A program made the position numbers and the translations under genes. 64,000 nt of DNA from Arthrobacter caoxuetaonis (lineage in GTDB: Bacteria > Actinomycetota > Actinomycetes > Actinomycetales > Micrococcaceae). The notes beneath the pieces are model-generated. The model was not told the DNA's origin, made no database searches, and was given only the letters and a program-made list of their open reading frames with translations. Within the stretch, counting starts at the first letter, position 1; each line of letters begins with the position of its first letter. The DNA lies in assembly GCF_023921125.1 (NCBI RefSeq), contig NZ_CP099466.1, positions 186,001-250,000 of the forward strand, in the 5' to 3' direction. Shown here one piece after another: positions 50,237-57,390 of the stretch.

Positions 50237-51940
50237 ATGCAGTACGACGCCGGACGGTTCAAGGACTACTTCGAGCACCAGATGACCTATGGCGCAGGGT
50301 TCCGGCGCAACGTCGCCCGGTACGGCAGCGCCGTCGCCATGATTGATCCGCCCACCGGCCGGCAGTGGACCTACGCAGAACTCGGCGCCGACGTCGAAGC
50401 CTGCGCCAAAATGCTGGCCGACCGTGGGGTGGGCCGCGGGGACCGGGTGATGTACCAGCTGTTCAACGGACCCGAGTTCGCGCTGCTGTACCTGGCGACG
50501 CACCGGCTCGGCGCGATCAGCGTGCCGGTCAACTTCCGGCTGGCTCCGGGGGAAACGGCGCACATCCTCCGCGACAGCCGGCCCTCGGTCTTCATCGTCG
50601 ACGCCGACTGTGCCGCCGCAGCGGCCCGGGCGCTGGAGATCGCGGAGATGAGCCCGCTGGTGCTCGTCGCCGGAACGCCCGACGGCGGACTGCCGGGCGG
50701 CTGGGAAGACTTCGGGACGGCGCTGGAACAGGCGCGGCTGGAACTGGCCGCCGCGGAAAGCGGGGATCCGGCGTCGTCTGCCTTGCCCCCGCTGCCGGCG
50801 GATTATTCGACCTATGAGGAGAGCACCCGGCTGTACACCTCGGGTACTACGGGCATGCCGAAGGGCGTGGCGCTGCCATCGATCGCGGAATTGATGAGCG
50901 CCCACGACGTGATCATGCACTTCCCGCTGACCCCGTATGACCGGACGCTGAACATGACCCCGTGGTTCCACCGCGGCGGCCTGCATTCGGGCGGACCGAA
51001 CCCGTCCTTCTACATTGGCGCCGGGGTGGTACCGCTGCGCAGTTTCCATCCGGCCACGGTGCTGGACTGGGTGGGGGAGTACGGACTGACGTTCCTGATC
51101 GGCGCGCCCACCACGCTGGAGCTGATCGCCGAGGAGCAGGAGAAGCGGCCGCGGGACATCAGCACGCTCAAGGGCATCGTGACCATGGGGGCGCCGCTGG
51201 ACCGGGCGGCGGCGCTGCGGTACCAGGAACTGCTCACGCCGCGGATCTTCAACGGGTACGGCACCACGGAGGCGTTCTGGAACACGTTCCTGCGCCCTGA
51301 GGACCTGCCGGAACGGGCGGGCACTGCGGGGCGTGCGTGCACGGATGACGACGTGGCCGTCGTCAAGGTCTTCCCGGACCGCCGCGCCCGCCCGGATGAG
51401 CTGGCGGCGCAGGACGGCACCGAGGCCGGGGAAATGATCATGCGCTCGCCGAAGGCCGGGTACAGCTACGTGAACCTGCCCGGCGCGGATGAGGAGAAGT
51501 TCGTGAATGGGTGGCTGTATCCGGGGGACATGGCCACCTGGGATGCGGACGGCTTCGTCACGATCCTGGGGCGCAAGGACGACATGATCATTTCCGGCGG
51601 CGAAAACATCCATCCGGTGCAGGTGGAAGGCGTGCTGGCGGAGCATCCCGAGGTGCTGGATTCGGTGGTGGTCAGCGTGCCTGATCCGCAGTGGGGGCAA
51701 CGGGTGGTGGCGTACGTGGTGCCGCGCAGCGAGGCGGCGACGGCGGATGCCCTGGATGAATTCTGCCTCGCCCATCCCGGACTGGCGAATTTCAAACGGC
51801 CGCGCGCCTACCGGTTCGTGGACTCCGTGCCGCTGACCGCAACCGGAAAGAAGATGCACTTCAAACTGGCTGAGACGGCGGTGGAGGACCTGGGTGCCGG
51901 GAACCTGGTGGTGCCGGGCGGGGCTGTGGACACCGAGTGA
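50237..51940 (+). CDS. AMP-dependent acyl-CoA/acyl-acid ligase
   Basis: 567 aa ANL-superfamily enzyme. P-loop LYTSGTTGMPKGVALPS (about residue 196), adenine motif NGYGTTEAFWNTF, hinge region YPGDMATWDADGFVTILGRKDDMIISGGENIHP, and the catalytic lysine in PLTATGKKMHFKL. It activates a carboxylic acid as AMP ester and CoA thioester. SD AGAAAGGA precedes the ATG, 14 bases after the reductase gene. The substrate class cannot be read, but HRGGLHSGGP near residue 240 may help in specificity comparison. Confidence 0.87.
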   Translation: MQYDAGRFKDYFEHQMTYGAGFRRNVARYGSAVAMIDPPTGRQWTYAELGADVEACAKMLADRGVGRGDRVMYQLFNGPEFALLYLATHRLGAISVPVNFRLAPGETAHILRDSRPSVFIVDADCAAAAARALEIAEMSPLVLVAGTPDGGLPGGWEDFGTALEQARLELAAAESGDPASSALPPLPADYSTYEESTRLYTSGTTGMPKGVALPSIAELMSAHDVIMHFPLTPYDRTLNMTPWFHRGGLHSGGPNPSFYIGAGVVPLRSFHPATVLDWVGEYGLTFLIGAPTTLELIAEEQEKRPRDISTLKGIVTMGAPLDRAAALRYQELLTPRIFNGYGTTEAFWNTFLRPEDLPERAGTAGRACTDDDVAVVKVFPDRRARPDELAAQDGTEAGEMIMRSPKAGYSYVNLPGADEEKFVNGWLYPGDMATWDADGFVTILGRKDDMIISGGENIHPVQVEGVLAEHPEVLDSVVVSVPDPQWGQRVVAYVVPRSEAATADALDEFCLAHPGLANFKRPRAYRFVDSVPLTATGKKMHFKLAETAVEDLGAGNLVVPGGAVDTE

Positions 51941-51948
51941 GGGACGGC

Positions 51949-53184
51949 ATGGACACTCAGCGGGTGGTCATCACCGGGATGGGGGCGCAGACTCCGCTCG
52001 GCGGTTCCTGGCCGCTGACGTGGGAAGCCCTGAAGGAGGGTAAATCCGGCGTGGACCGGATCACTGCGTTCGACGCTTCGGACTTCCCGACCCGGATCGC
52101 CGCCGAGGTCAAGGGCTTCGACCCGGCCGCCTGGCTGCCGGTCAAGCGGATCAACCGGTCCTCGCGCGCTTCGCAGCTGGCTGTCGCCGCGGCACGGGAG
52201 GCGGCGGCCGACGCCGGACTGGGCGAGTCGCTGGAGGACGTCGACGCCGCCGTGATCATCAACAGCGCCGTGTCGGGTTATCCGGAAATCCAGGACGCCA
52301 CCCGGCTCTTCGACGCGGAGGGCATCCGGCCGGTCAGTCCCAGTTTTGTGGCGTCGTCGCTGACCAATATGCCCGCGTGCGAAGTGGCGATCGACCTCTC
52401 CGTGCACGGTCCGGTGAACGCCAGTGCGCTCGCGTGCGCCAGCGGAACGCACGCCCTGCTGGAGGCGCGCCGGCTGTTGCTGGCGGGGGACGCCGACGCC
52501 GTTGTTGCCGGTGGGACCGACGCCGCGATCACCCCGGTGATGTTCGCGGGTCTGACCACCATGCGCGGACTGTCGCGGAACAACGACGTGCCGCAGGAGG
52601 CCAGCCGCCCGTTCGACGCCGACCGGGACGGTTTTGTCTTCGGCGAAGGCGCCGTGGTGTGCATGATGGAGACGCTGGCGCACGCGCGGGCCCGCGGTGC
52701 AACGGTGTATGCGGAGGTGTTGGGCGGGGCGATGACGTCGGACGCGTTCCACATAGTGGCACCGGAGCCAAGCGGAAAGTACGCGGCGGAGGCGATTTCG
52801 CGGACGCTTGTGCAGGCGCGGCTGGACCCCGCGGACGTGGATCTTGTCTGCGCGCACGGCACGTCGACCAAGGCGAACGACCGGACGGAGACGCTCGCAC
52901 TGCATACGGTGTTCGGCGAGCATGCCGGGTCCCTGGCGGTGACCGCGCCGAAGTCGATGACCGGGCACCTGATCGGGGCGGCGGGCACGCTGGCGTCGCT
53001 GCTGTGCGCCATGTCGATTGGCGAGGGGGTCATTCCGCCGACCATCAACTATGCGACGCCGGATCCCGAGTGCGACCTGGACTATGTGCCGAACACCGCC
53101 CGGGAACAGGACGTGCGGTATGCCGTGACGAACGCGTTCGGGTTCGGCGGGCAGAACTGTGTGGTCGCGTTCGGTCGGGTGTAG
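51949..53184 (+). CDS. Beta-ketoacyl-ACP synthase II-type (FabF-like)
   Basis: 411-aa condensing enzyme. Catalytic cysteine in ACASGTHALLEARRLL (about residue 165), histidines in CAHGTSTKANDRTE and KSMTGHLIGAAGTLA, and the closing NAFGFGGQNC, all in the usual spacing, so it should be active. The ATG at 51949 is preferred to the overlapping GTG at 51937 because GAGGGA lies just upstream. No acyl carrier protein gene is adjacent. Confidence 0.9.
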   Translation: MDTQRVVITGMGAQTPLGGSWPLTWEALKEGKSGVDRITAFDASDFPTRIAAEVKGFDPAAWLPVKRINRSSRASQLAVAAAREAAADAGLGESLEDVDAAVIINSAVSGYPEIQDATRLFDAEGIRPVSPSFVASSLTNMPACEVAIDLSVHGPVNASALACASGTHALLEARRLLLAGDADAVVAGGTDAAITPVMFAGLTTMRGLSRNNDVPQEASRPFDADRDGFVFGEGAVVCMMETLAHARARGATVYAEVLGGAMTSDAFHIVAPEPSGKYAAEAISRTLVQARLDPADVDLVCAHGTSTKANDRTETLALHTVFGEHAGSLAVTAPKSMTGHLIGAAGTLASLLCAMSIGEGVIPPTINYATPDPECDLDYVPNTAREQDVRYAVTNAFGFGGQNCVVAFGRV

Positions 53185-53217
53185 CTGGTCCGCCCGTAGC
53201 TGGTCCGCCTGCGGACG

Positions 53218-53895
53218 TTACTTCGACAGTGCCTCGTCCAGCGGTTCCTGGATCTCGCTGTAGTCACCGGTTTCCAGCTGCAGCGTCTGGCCGTCGAGAT
53301 AGAGCGTAGGGGTGCCCTTGACCTGAAGGTCCTGGGCATCCTTGAGGTCCCGGGCTACGCGGTCCTTGATGGTGTCCGAGTTGTAGTCGGCCGTGAACTG
53401 GTCCATGTCCAGGCCGAGCTCTTCGGCATAGCCCGCGAAGATCTCGTCCACGTTGGAGGCGGACTTCCAGTCCTGCTGGTGCTCGAAGACCTTGGCGGCC
53501 ATCTGCTCCAGGGCACCCTGCTCCGCGGCGGCTTCGACCGCGCGGGCGGAGGGCTCGGCGTTCTGGTGCTTGGGCAGCGGGTAGTTCCGCACCACGATCC
53601 GGACCTGGTCGCCGTAGTCGGCCTTGGCCTGCTCGATCAGCGTGTCCATCTTGGCGCAGTACGGGCACTGGTAGTCGGTGAAGAGGACCAGGGTGGCCTT
53701 CGGGTCAGCCGGGTCGGTGATCGTCCGGGCGTCTGCGGGGACCAGCTTGTCCATCTGGTCCGCCGGCAGGGACGCTTCCGCGGAGGCGCTGACTGATGTT
53801 TCCGGTGCAGGGGACTCAGACGAGGTCCCGCAGGACACCACGCCGCCGCTCACCAGCAGCCCAGCGATGATCAGTGAGGGTACAGCCTTGCGCAT
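53218..53895 (-). CDS. DsbA/thioredoxin-fold disulfide oxidoreductase, lipoprotein
   Basis: 225 aa. Signal peptide with a Cys after GGVVS (residue 21), then an acidic linker. Active site TDYQCPYCAKMD (CPYC) near residue 74 and the cis-proline in VKGTPTLYLDG near the C-terminus. Acts outside the membrane in disulfide formation or exchange, resembling the DsbA-like proteins with a four-helix insert. AGGAAAGGA precedes the ATG at 53895. Confidence 0.87.
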   Translation of the reverse strand: MRKAVPSLIIAGLLVSGGVVSCGTSSESPAPETSVSASAEASLPADQMDKLVPADARTITDPADPKATLVLFTDYQCPYCAKMDTLIEQAKADYGDQVRIVVRNYPLPKHQNAEPSARAVEAAAEQGALEQMAAKVFEHQQDWKSASNVDEIFAGYAEELGLDMDQFTADYNSDTIKDRVARDLKDAQDLQVKGTPTLYLDGQTLQLETGDYSEIQEPLDEALSK

Positions 53896-54134
53896 GGTTC
53901 CTTTCCTGTATGGGGGGAGGCGCGCAGCGGCGCGCGCCAATACGGGTAGGGAGGTTGCTGCTCTTTTAATGGTTCCACCGGGCCCGGTGGAACTGGAAGA
54001 GTTTTGTGACGCAGTTCACGCGATTTCCTGAGGGGCCGAGTTCCTGAGGGGGCGGCCAGCGGGCCGGCCCGTGGTTGCCGGGGTGCCCGGCCCGGGGTCC
54101 GGCGTTCAGCGTGGGGGCCGGCTGCCAGCGGTCA
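53896..54134. other. Intergenic region upstream of DsbA-like gene
   Basis: About 240 bases that hold the promoter of the leftward thiol-disulfide oxidoreductase gene and GC-rich sequence. I see no gene. The regular repeat array follows it at 54135-54318. Confidence 0.5.
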
Positions 54135-54318
54135 AACCTTTGGGGAGTTAATGCCCTGTCGAGGCCCTGCCGTTCAACCTTCGGGGAGTAAACGTCCTTT
54201 GGGCGCCGGTCAAGCAGCGTTATCTCCCCGAAGGTTCAGGCGGGAAGTGGCTAGGGGACGTTATCTCCCCAGAAGGTTCGGTGGGACTCGGCCACGCGAC
54301 ATTATCTCCCCGAAGGTT
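54135..54318. repeat. Regularly spaced array of five 19-bp repeats (41-bp period)
   Basis: Five copies of AACCTTYGGGGAGWTAAYG: two direct (54135-54153, 54176-54194) and three inverted (54218-54236, 54259-54278, 54300-54318). Start-to-start distances are 41, 42, 41 and 41 bases. The 21-23 base spacers do not resemble each other. The array ends 13 bases from the stop of the DUF2236 gene. Confidence 0.85.
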
Positions 54319-54331
54319 TCTGGGTCAGGGA

Positions 54332-55255
54332 TCAGGCCTGCCTGCGTTCCTCAGTTTCCTGGGCCAGCCTCGCGATGCGCTCGCGGGCAGAGCGCTCCGA
54401 CGGACCCATGTTGCCGAGCCCGAACCGGATGACCCGCAGCACCAGTTTCACGGGGACGTGCACCGGCAGCTTGAACGGACCCAGATGCGGGTCGCGGAGA
54501 CCGAGCAGTTCCCGGTGCCGCGGTTCCAGAGACGCGACGGCGCCGGCGAACAGAACGCGGTAGCCAATCAGCTGGTTCTTCGGCAGGGGCGGACGGCGGA
54601 GGAAGCCGACGACTTCCTGCACCGTGGGGCTGGAACGCAGCTCGGGGTCGAAGGCTGCCATCTGCTTCCGCAGTCCGGCGAGATCGCGGGGCGGGTTATC
54701 GATCCGCATGAGCTCACCGGCGGTGGCCCACTCGGCTACGTACGCATCCGGGCCGCCGGGAATGGGCCCGCCGAACTCCATGTGCGAAGTCAGGAACGCA
54801 TCCGTGAACGCCAGATGGACCCAGCGGGCGAGCTCGGGATCGTTCGCCGAGTAGGGCCGCAGCGTTCCGGAAGCATCCTCATAGGTGCCCTGCACCCGTT
54901 CATGCAGCCGCAGCACCCATTCCGAGGCGCTGCGTGCCGCCGTCGTATCCCCGTAGGTGACGGTGAAGATCCAGCGGATGGTGCCCGCCAGCCTGCCCAG
55001 CGGGTCCTCCTTGTAGTTGGAGAAGTCGCGGACGCCGGCCATCGCGCCCGGGTGCAGTGCCTGCAGCAGGAGGGCCCGGATACCGGCGATGATCGTCGTC
55101 ATGGACCCGTGGACTGCCCAGACTGCGGAGCCTGGCCCGTAGTAGCCGCGGTCGGTCCCGTTGGCGAGTTCCAGTTCCCATTCCGGGATGGTCTCGGAAT
55201 TGTTGCTGAATGTGCCGACCAGCTGGCGGCGCCAGGATTCAAGAAGCTTGCCCAT
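54332..55255 (-). CDS. DUF2236 (MpaB-like) oxygenase family protein
   Basis: 307 aa. AGIRALLLQALHPGAMAGVRDFSNYKEDPLGRLAGTIRWIFTVTYGDTTAA is the defining block, including the conserved QALHP histidine; WVHLAFTDAFLTSHMEFGG carries a further conserved His. This family includes latex-clearing protein-like and MpaB oxygenases that may bind haem. ATG at 55255; the SD is weak. Substrate unknown. Confidence 0.83.
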   Translation of the reverse strand: MGKLLESWRRQLVGTFSNNSETIPEWELELANGTDRGYYGPGSAVWAVHGSMTTIIAGIRALLLQALHPGAMAGVRDFSNYKEDPLGRLAGTIRWIFTVTYGDTTAARSASEWVLRLHERVQGTYEDASGTLRPYSANDPELARWVHLAFTDAFLTSHMEFGGPIPGGPDAYVAEWATAGELMRIDNPPRDLAGLRKQMAAFDPELRSSPTVQEVVGFLRRPPLPKNQLIGYRVLFAGAVASLEPRHRELLGLRDPHLGPFKLPVHVPVKLVLRVIRFGLGNMGPSERSARERIARLAQETEERRQA

Positions 55256-55313
55256 CGTCCCAGTATGGTCCCGCCGGCTGGGAGGAGTCAGGGTGACCGG
55301 CGCCCCGGGCGGG

Positions 55314-55934
55314 CTAGAAGGGTGGGAGGACGTCCACGTTCATGGGGGCGCAGGCATCGACCAGCCAGCTGAAACCGGCAGGACTATCGAGCGCGAGCTG
55401 GCTCACTGTGGACAAATCTTGTTCGGAAGCCCTGTCCCCGAAGACCACAGCGGCCTGGTTGCCGTTGAGCTGGTGGCTCATCCAGAGGGCACCGTCCAGG
55501 CCTCCCGCATGAGCGGCGGCCGCCCACTTGCGTGTCTGGGGGTAGTTCGCAGGCGGCGTGTCAGTCAGCTGTTTGGCCTGGAGGCCGAACCTTCGCAGTC
55601 CCTCACTGTGGAACAGGGCGAACGTCAGCTCCCGTTCAACCGCCACCTCGGAGATGATCCTGCCGCGGTAGGCCGCTGCCGGCAGCCGGGTGGGTGAACC
55701 CGCGGGCGTGTAACGCAGCAGGGTTTCGCACAGGGCAGTTTCCGGCGTCTGAGCGAAGTACAGGACGGGCACGGCTGGAGTGCCGAAGAAGTTGAACCGT
55801 CCCGCACCCCTGGGACCGGGATTGGCTTCCCCTGCTCGAAATGCAGCGCCGTGGCATCGAAAGAGGCGCGTTCCGGCGGGAAGGGGAACTGTGAGAAGAG
55901 AGCACTGGTCCGGCGGATCGGGCGTTTTGGTCAC
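55314..55934 (-). CDS. RES domain toxin (MbcT/ParT-like)
   Basis: 206 aa. The RES fold is recognisable: GTRLFRCHGAAFRAGEANPGPRGAGRFNFFGT, VLYFAQTPETALCETLLR, and RRFGLQAKQLTDTPPANYPQTRKWAAAAHAGGLDGALW. Characterised relatives attack NAD (phosphorolysis or hydrolysis) or ADP-ribosylate host enzymes. The conserved Arg, Tyr and Glu are all present, so it is probably active. Its GTG start overlaps the upstream antitoxin gene by four bases, the usual arrangement for this toxin-antitoxin class. Confidence 0.85.
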   Translation of the reverse strand: MTKTPDPPDQCSLLTVPLPAGTRLFRCHGAAFRAGEANPGPRGAGRFNFFGTPAVPVLYFAQTPETALCETLLRYTPAGSPTRLPAAAYRGRIISEVAVERELTFALFHSEGLRRFGLQAKQLTDTPPANYPQTRKWAAAAHAGGLDGALWMSHQLNGNQAAVVFGDRASEQDLSTVSQLALDSPAGFSWLVDACAPMNVDVLPPF

Positions 55935-56524
55935 GGTGCCTCGAAAGCATCCGCCGCCGCAGCCAGCACGAGTTCCACGTCATTAAGGTGATCCACCGGC
56001 CGGGTTCCTCCCGGGAAATACGTGTTGGGGTTCGTCAGCCAGGCCAAGAGGTCTACGTCCTCCCAGCCATTCTTCCGGGCCAGGCGGATCAGAGCAGGCA
56101 TGACCGAGCGGATCTGGCCGCCGGTTTCGGTGAATTGGAACGCGGGGATACGGTCGGAGTTGCCGCGGCGGTAGGTGATGATCTGGCCGTTGTTTTTGAG
56201 GTCGCCGGCCATGGAACGGTTGGTGCCTTTGGCTCCGCGCAGCTGCGCGACCTCCTGGCGGCTGTAGGTGCCGAACTCGGTTTCGATGTCCCGCAGCCAG
56301 TTCTCCCTGGCCTGAAGACTGCGGGCCAGCTGAGGTGAGACCTGTGTCTGGGCCGTTTCCATTGCCGGCGCCAGGTTCCGGCGGGCGACCCACTGCATCA
56401 CAACGTGGTTGAGTTCGTCCGCGGGAATCACCGAATCGGCCAGCACGGCAGCGACTTCCGGTTCCAGATGCCCCCGCACCCGGACGGGTACGGTTTCTGT
56501 TTCCTGTTCATGGGACACGCTCAT
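55931..56524 (-). CDS. Antitoxin, MbcA/ParS-Xre type
   Basis: 197 aa. The C-terminal segment (RLARKNGWEDVDLLAWLTNPNTYFPGGTRPVDHLNDVELVLAAAADAF) matches the toxin-binding domain that partners RES toxins. The central part (TYSRQEVAQLRGAKGTNRSMAGDLKNNGQIITYRR) resembles an HTH or nucleic-acid-binding region. An N-terminal extension of about 60 residues is longer than in minimal MbcA. It likely represses its own promoter and neutralises the toxin translated after it. Confidence 0.78.
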   Translation of the reverse strand: MSVSHEQETETVPVRVRGHLEPEVAAVLADSVIPADELNHVVMQWVARRNLAPAMETAQTQVSPQLARSLQARENWLRDIETEFGTYSRQEVAQLRGAKGTNRSMAGDLKNNGQIITYRRGNSDRIPAFQFTETGGQIRSVMPALIRLARKNGWEDVDLLAWLTNPNTYFPGGTRPVDHLNDVELVLAAAADAFEAP

Positions 56525-56654
56525 GGCTGCTCCTAACGACCCTTACACGTCAGAGTAACGTCACATTCGTAAGAGCGTTAGGGGCCGACGCCGGTGAATG
56601 ACGCTGACGGGTGCGTCGCAGGTGGCCCCGGCCCGGTATGACCGAGCTGCAACG

Positions 56655-56799
56655 CCATCCTGTGTCGCAATAACGCTGGTTAGACCCTCCTTGCAGAATC
56701 TGCTGCTGCAATAAAGTCCTTCTGGGTCGTTCAAAGCGACGTTAGCGCAGCAGAAGAATTCCAGGATCCTCCAGAGCGACGTTATTGCAGCAGAGGATG
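56655..56799. repeat. Array of four about 22-bp repeats, spacing about 41 bp
   Basis: Consensus GCGACGTTATTGCAGCAGRGGA. Copies at 56736-56758 and 56776-56799 are direct, those at 56655-56676 and 56696-56718 are inverted. The core offset is 41 bases between the inverted pair, 40 between the direct pair, and 35 across the change of orientation. It lies upstream of the antitoxin gene. Confidence 0.75.
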
Positions 56800-56904
56800 A
56801 ACGCGCCGGGCAGGGCGTGGCGCTGCGGGTGACGTGTGCGGCACGGTGCAGTGGGCACGGCGGTATGCGGGCACCCCGCAACGATCACGTTTAGGGTGGG
56901 GGGC

Positions 56905-57075
56905 ATGACGTCAGGCACGGCAGCTGGATATGAGACCTTCGCCGCAGTGGAAGCCCGTGGCGTGTCACCGCTCTACGAGGAGTGGGCGGCTGCGGAAGGC
57001 CGGCTGGTCCTGTCTCAGGGCGGTGTTCCCCAGGCGTTCACCGGGCCGCACGGCCAGAGCTACGAAGCGCTCTGA
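56905..57075 (+). CDS. Small hypothetical protein
   Basis: 56 aa (MTSGTAAGYETFAAVEARGVSPLYEEW... GGVPQAFTGPHGQSYEAL). A GGTGGGG SD precedes the ATG. The codon use matches neighbouring genes. No family recognised; it could be a fragment of a longer gene. Confidence 0.45.
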   Translation: MTSGTAAGYETFAAVEARGVSPLYEEWAAAEGRLVLSQGGVPQAFTGPHGQSYEAL

Positions 57076-57152
57076 CTTTGCACAGCATCCGTCACCGGTA
57101 CAGTGGCTGGCATTGCGAATTCGATACCGAGAAGCTGACCAGTGAGGTGCAC

Positions 57153-57356
57153 GTGCACGATCCGAAAAGAAGTGAATCGAAGTGGCGCGGACACAATGTT
57201 GCCATCGCGCTGTTCACCGTTACCGGAATAGTCCTTCTATGGCTCCTGTCGGAGGGAAAAATCAACCAGGGAATTGCCCTTTGGGGGATTCCTGCCTGCT
57301 TCCTGGCTGTCGCTGCGACGATCACTCTGGGCGCAGTCAGGAGCTTGAGGAGATAG
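57153..57356 (+). CDS. Small two-TM membrane protein
   Basis: 67 aa starting with GTG, GAGG five bases upstream. Two hydrophobic stretches (NVAIALFTVTGIVLLWLL and ALWGIPACFLAVAATITLGAV) make it a two-pass membrane protein. A GTG at 57147 is an alternative start. It lies tail-to-tail with the jetC-like gene. No family recognised. Confidence 0.55.
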   Translation: MHDPKRSESKWRGHNVAIALFTVTGIVLLWLLSEGKINQGIALWGIPACFLAVAATITLGAVRSLRR

Positions 57357-57390
57357 CCCTGGCCACGGCAGCGGACTAGACGCCAGCCCG

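Noticed and set aside
54135-54318. CRISPR array
   Set aside because: Repeats are only 19 bp, vary between copies, occur in both orientations, and no cas genes are present.
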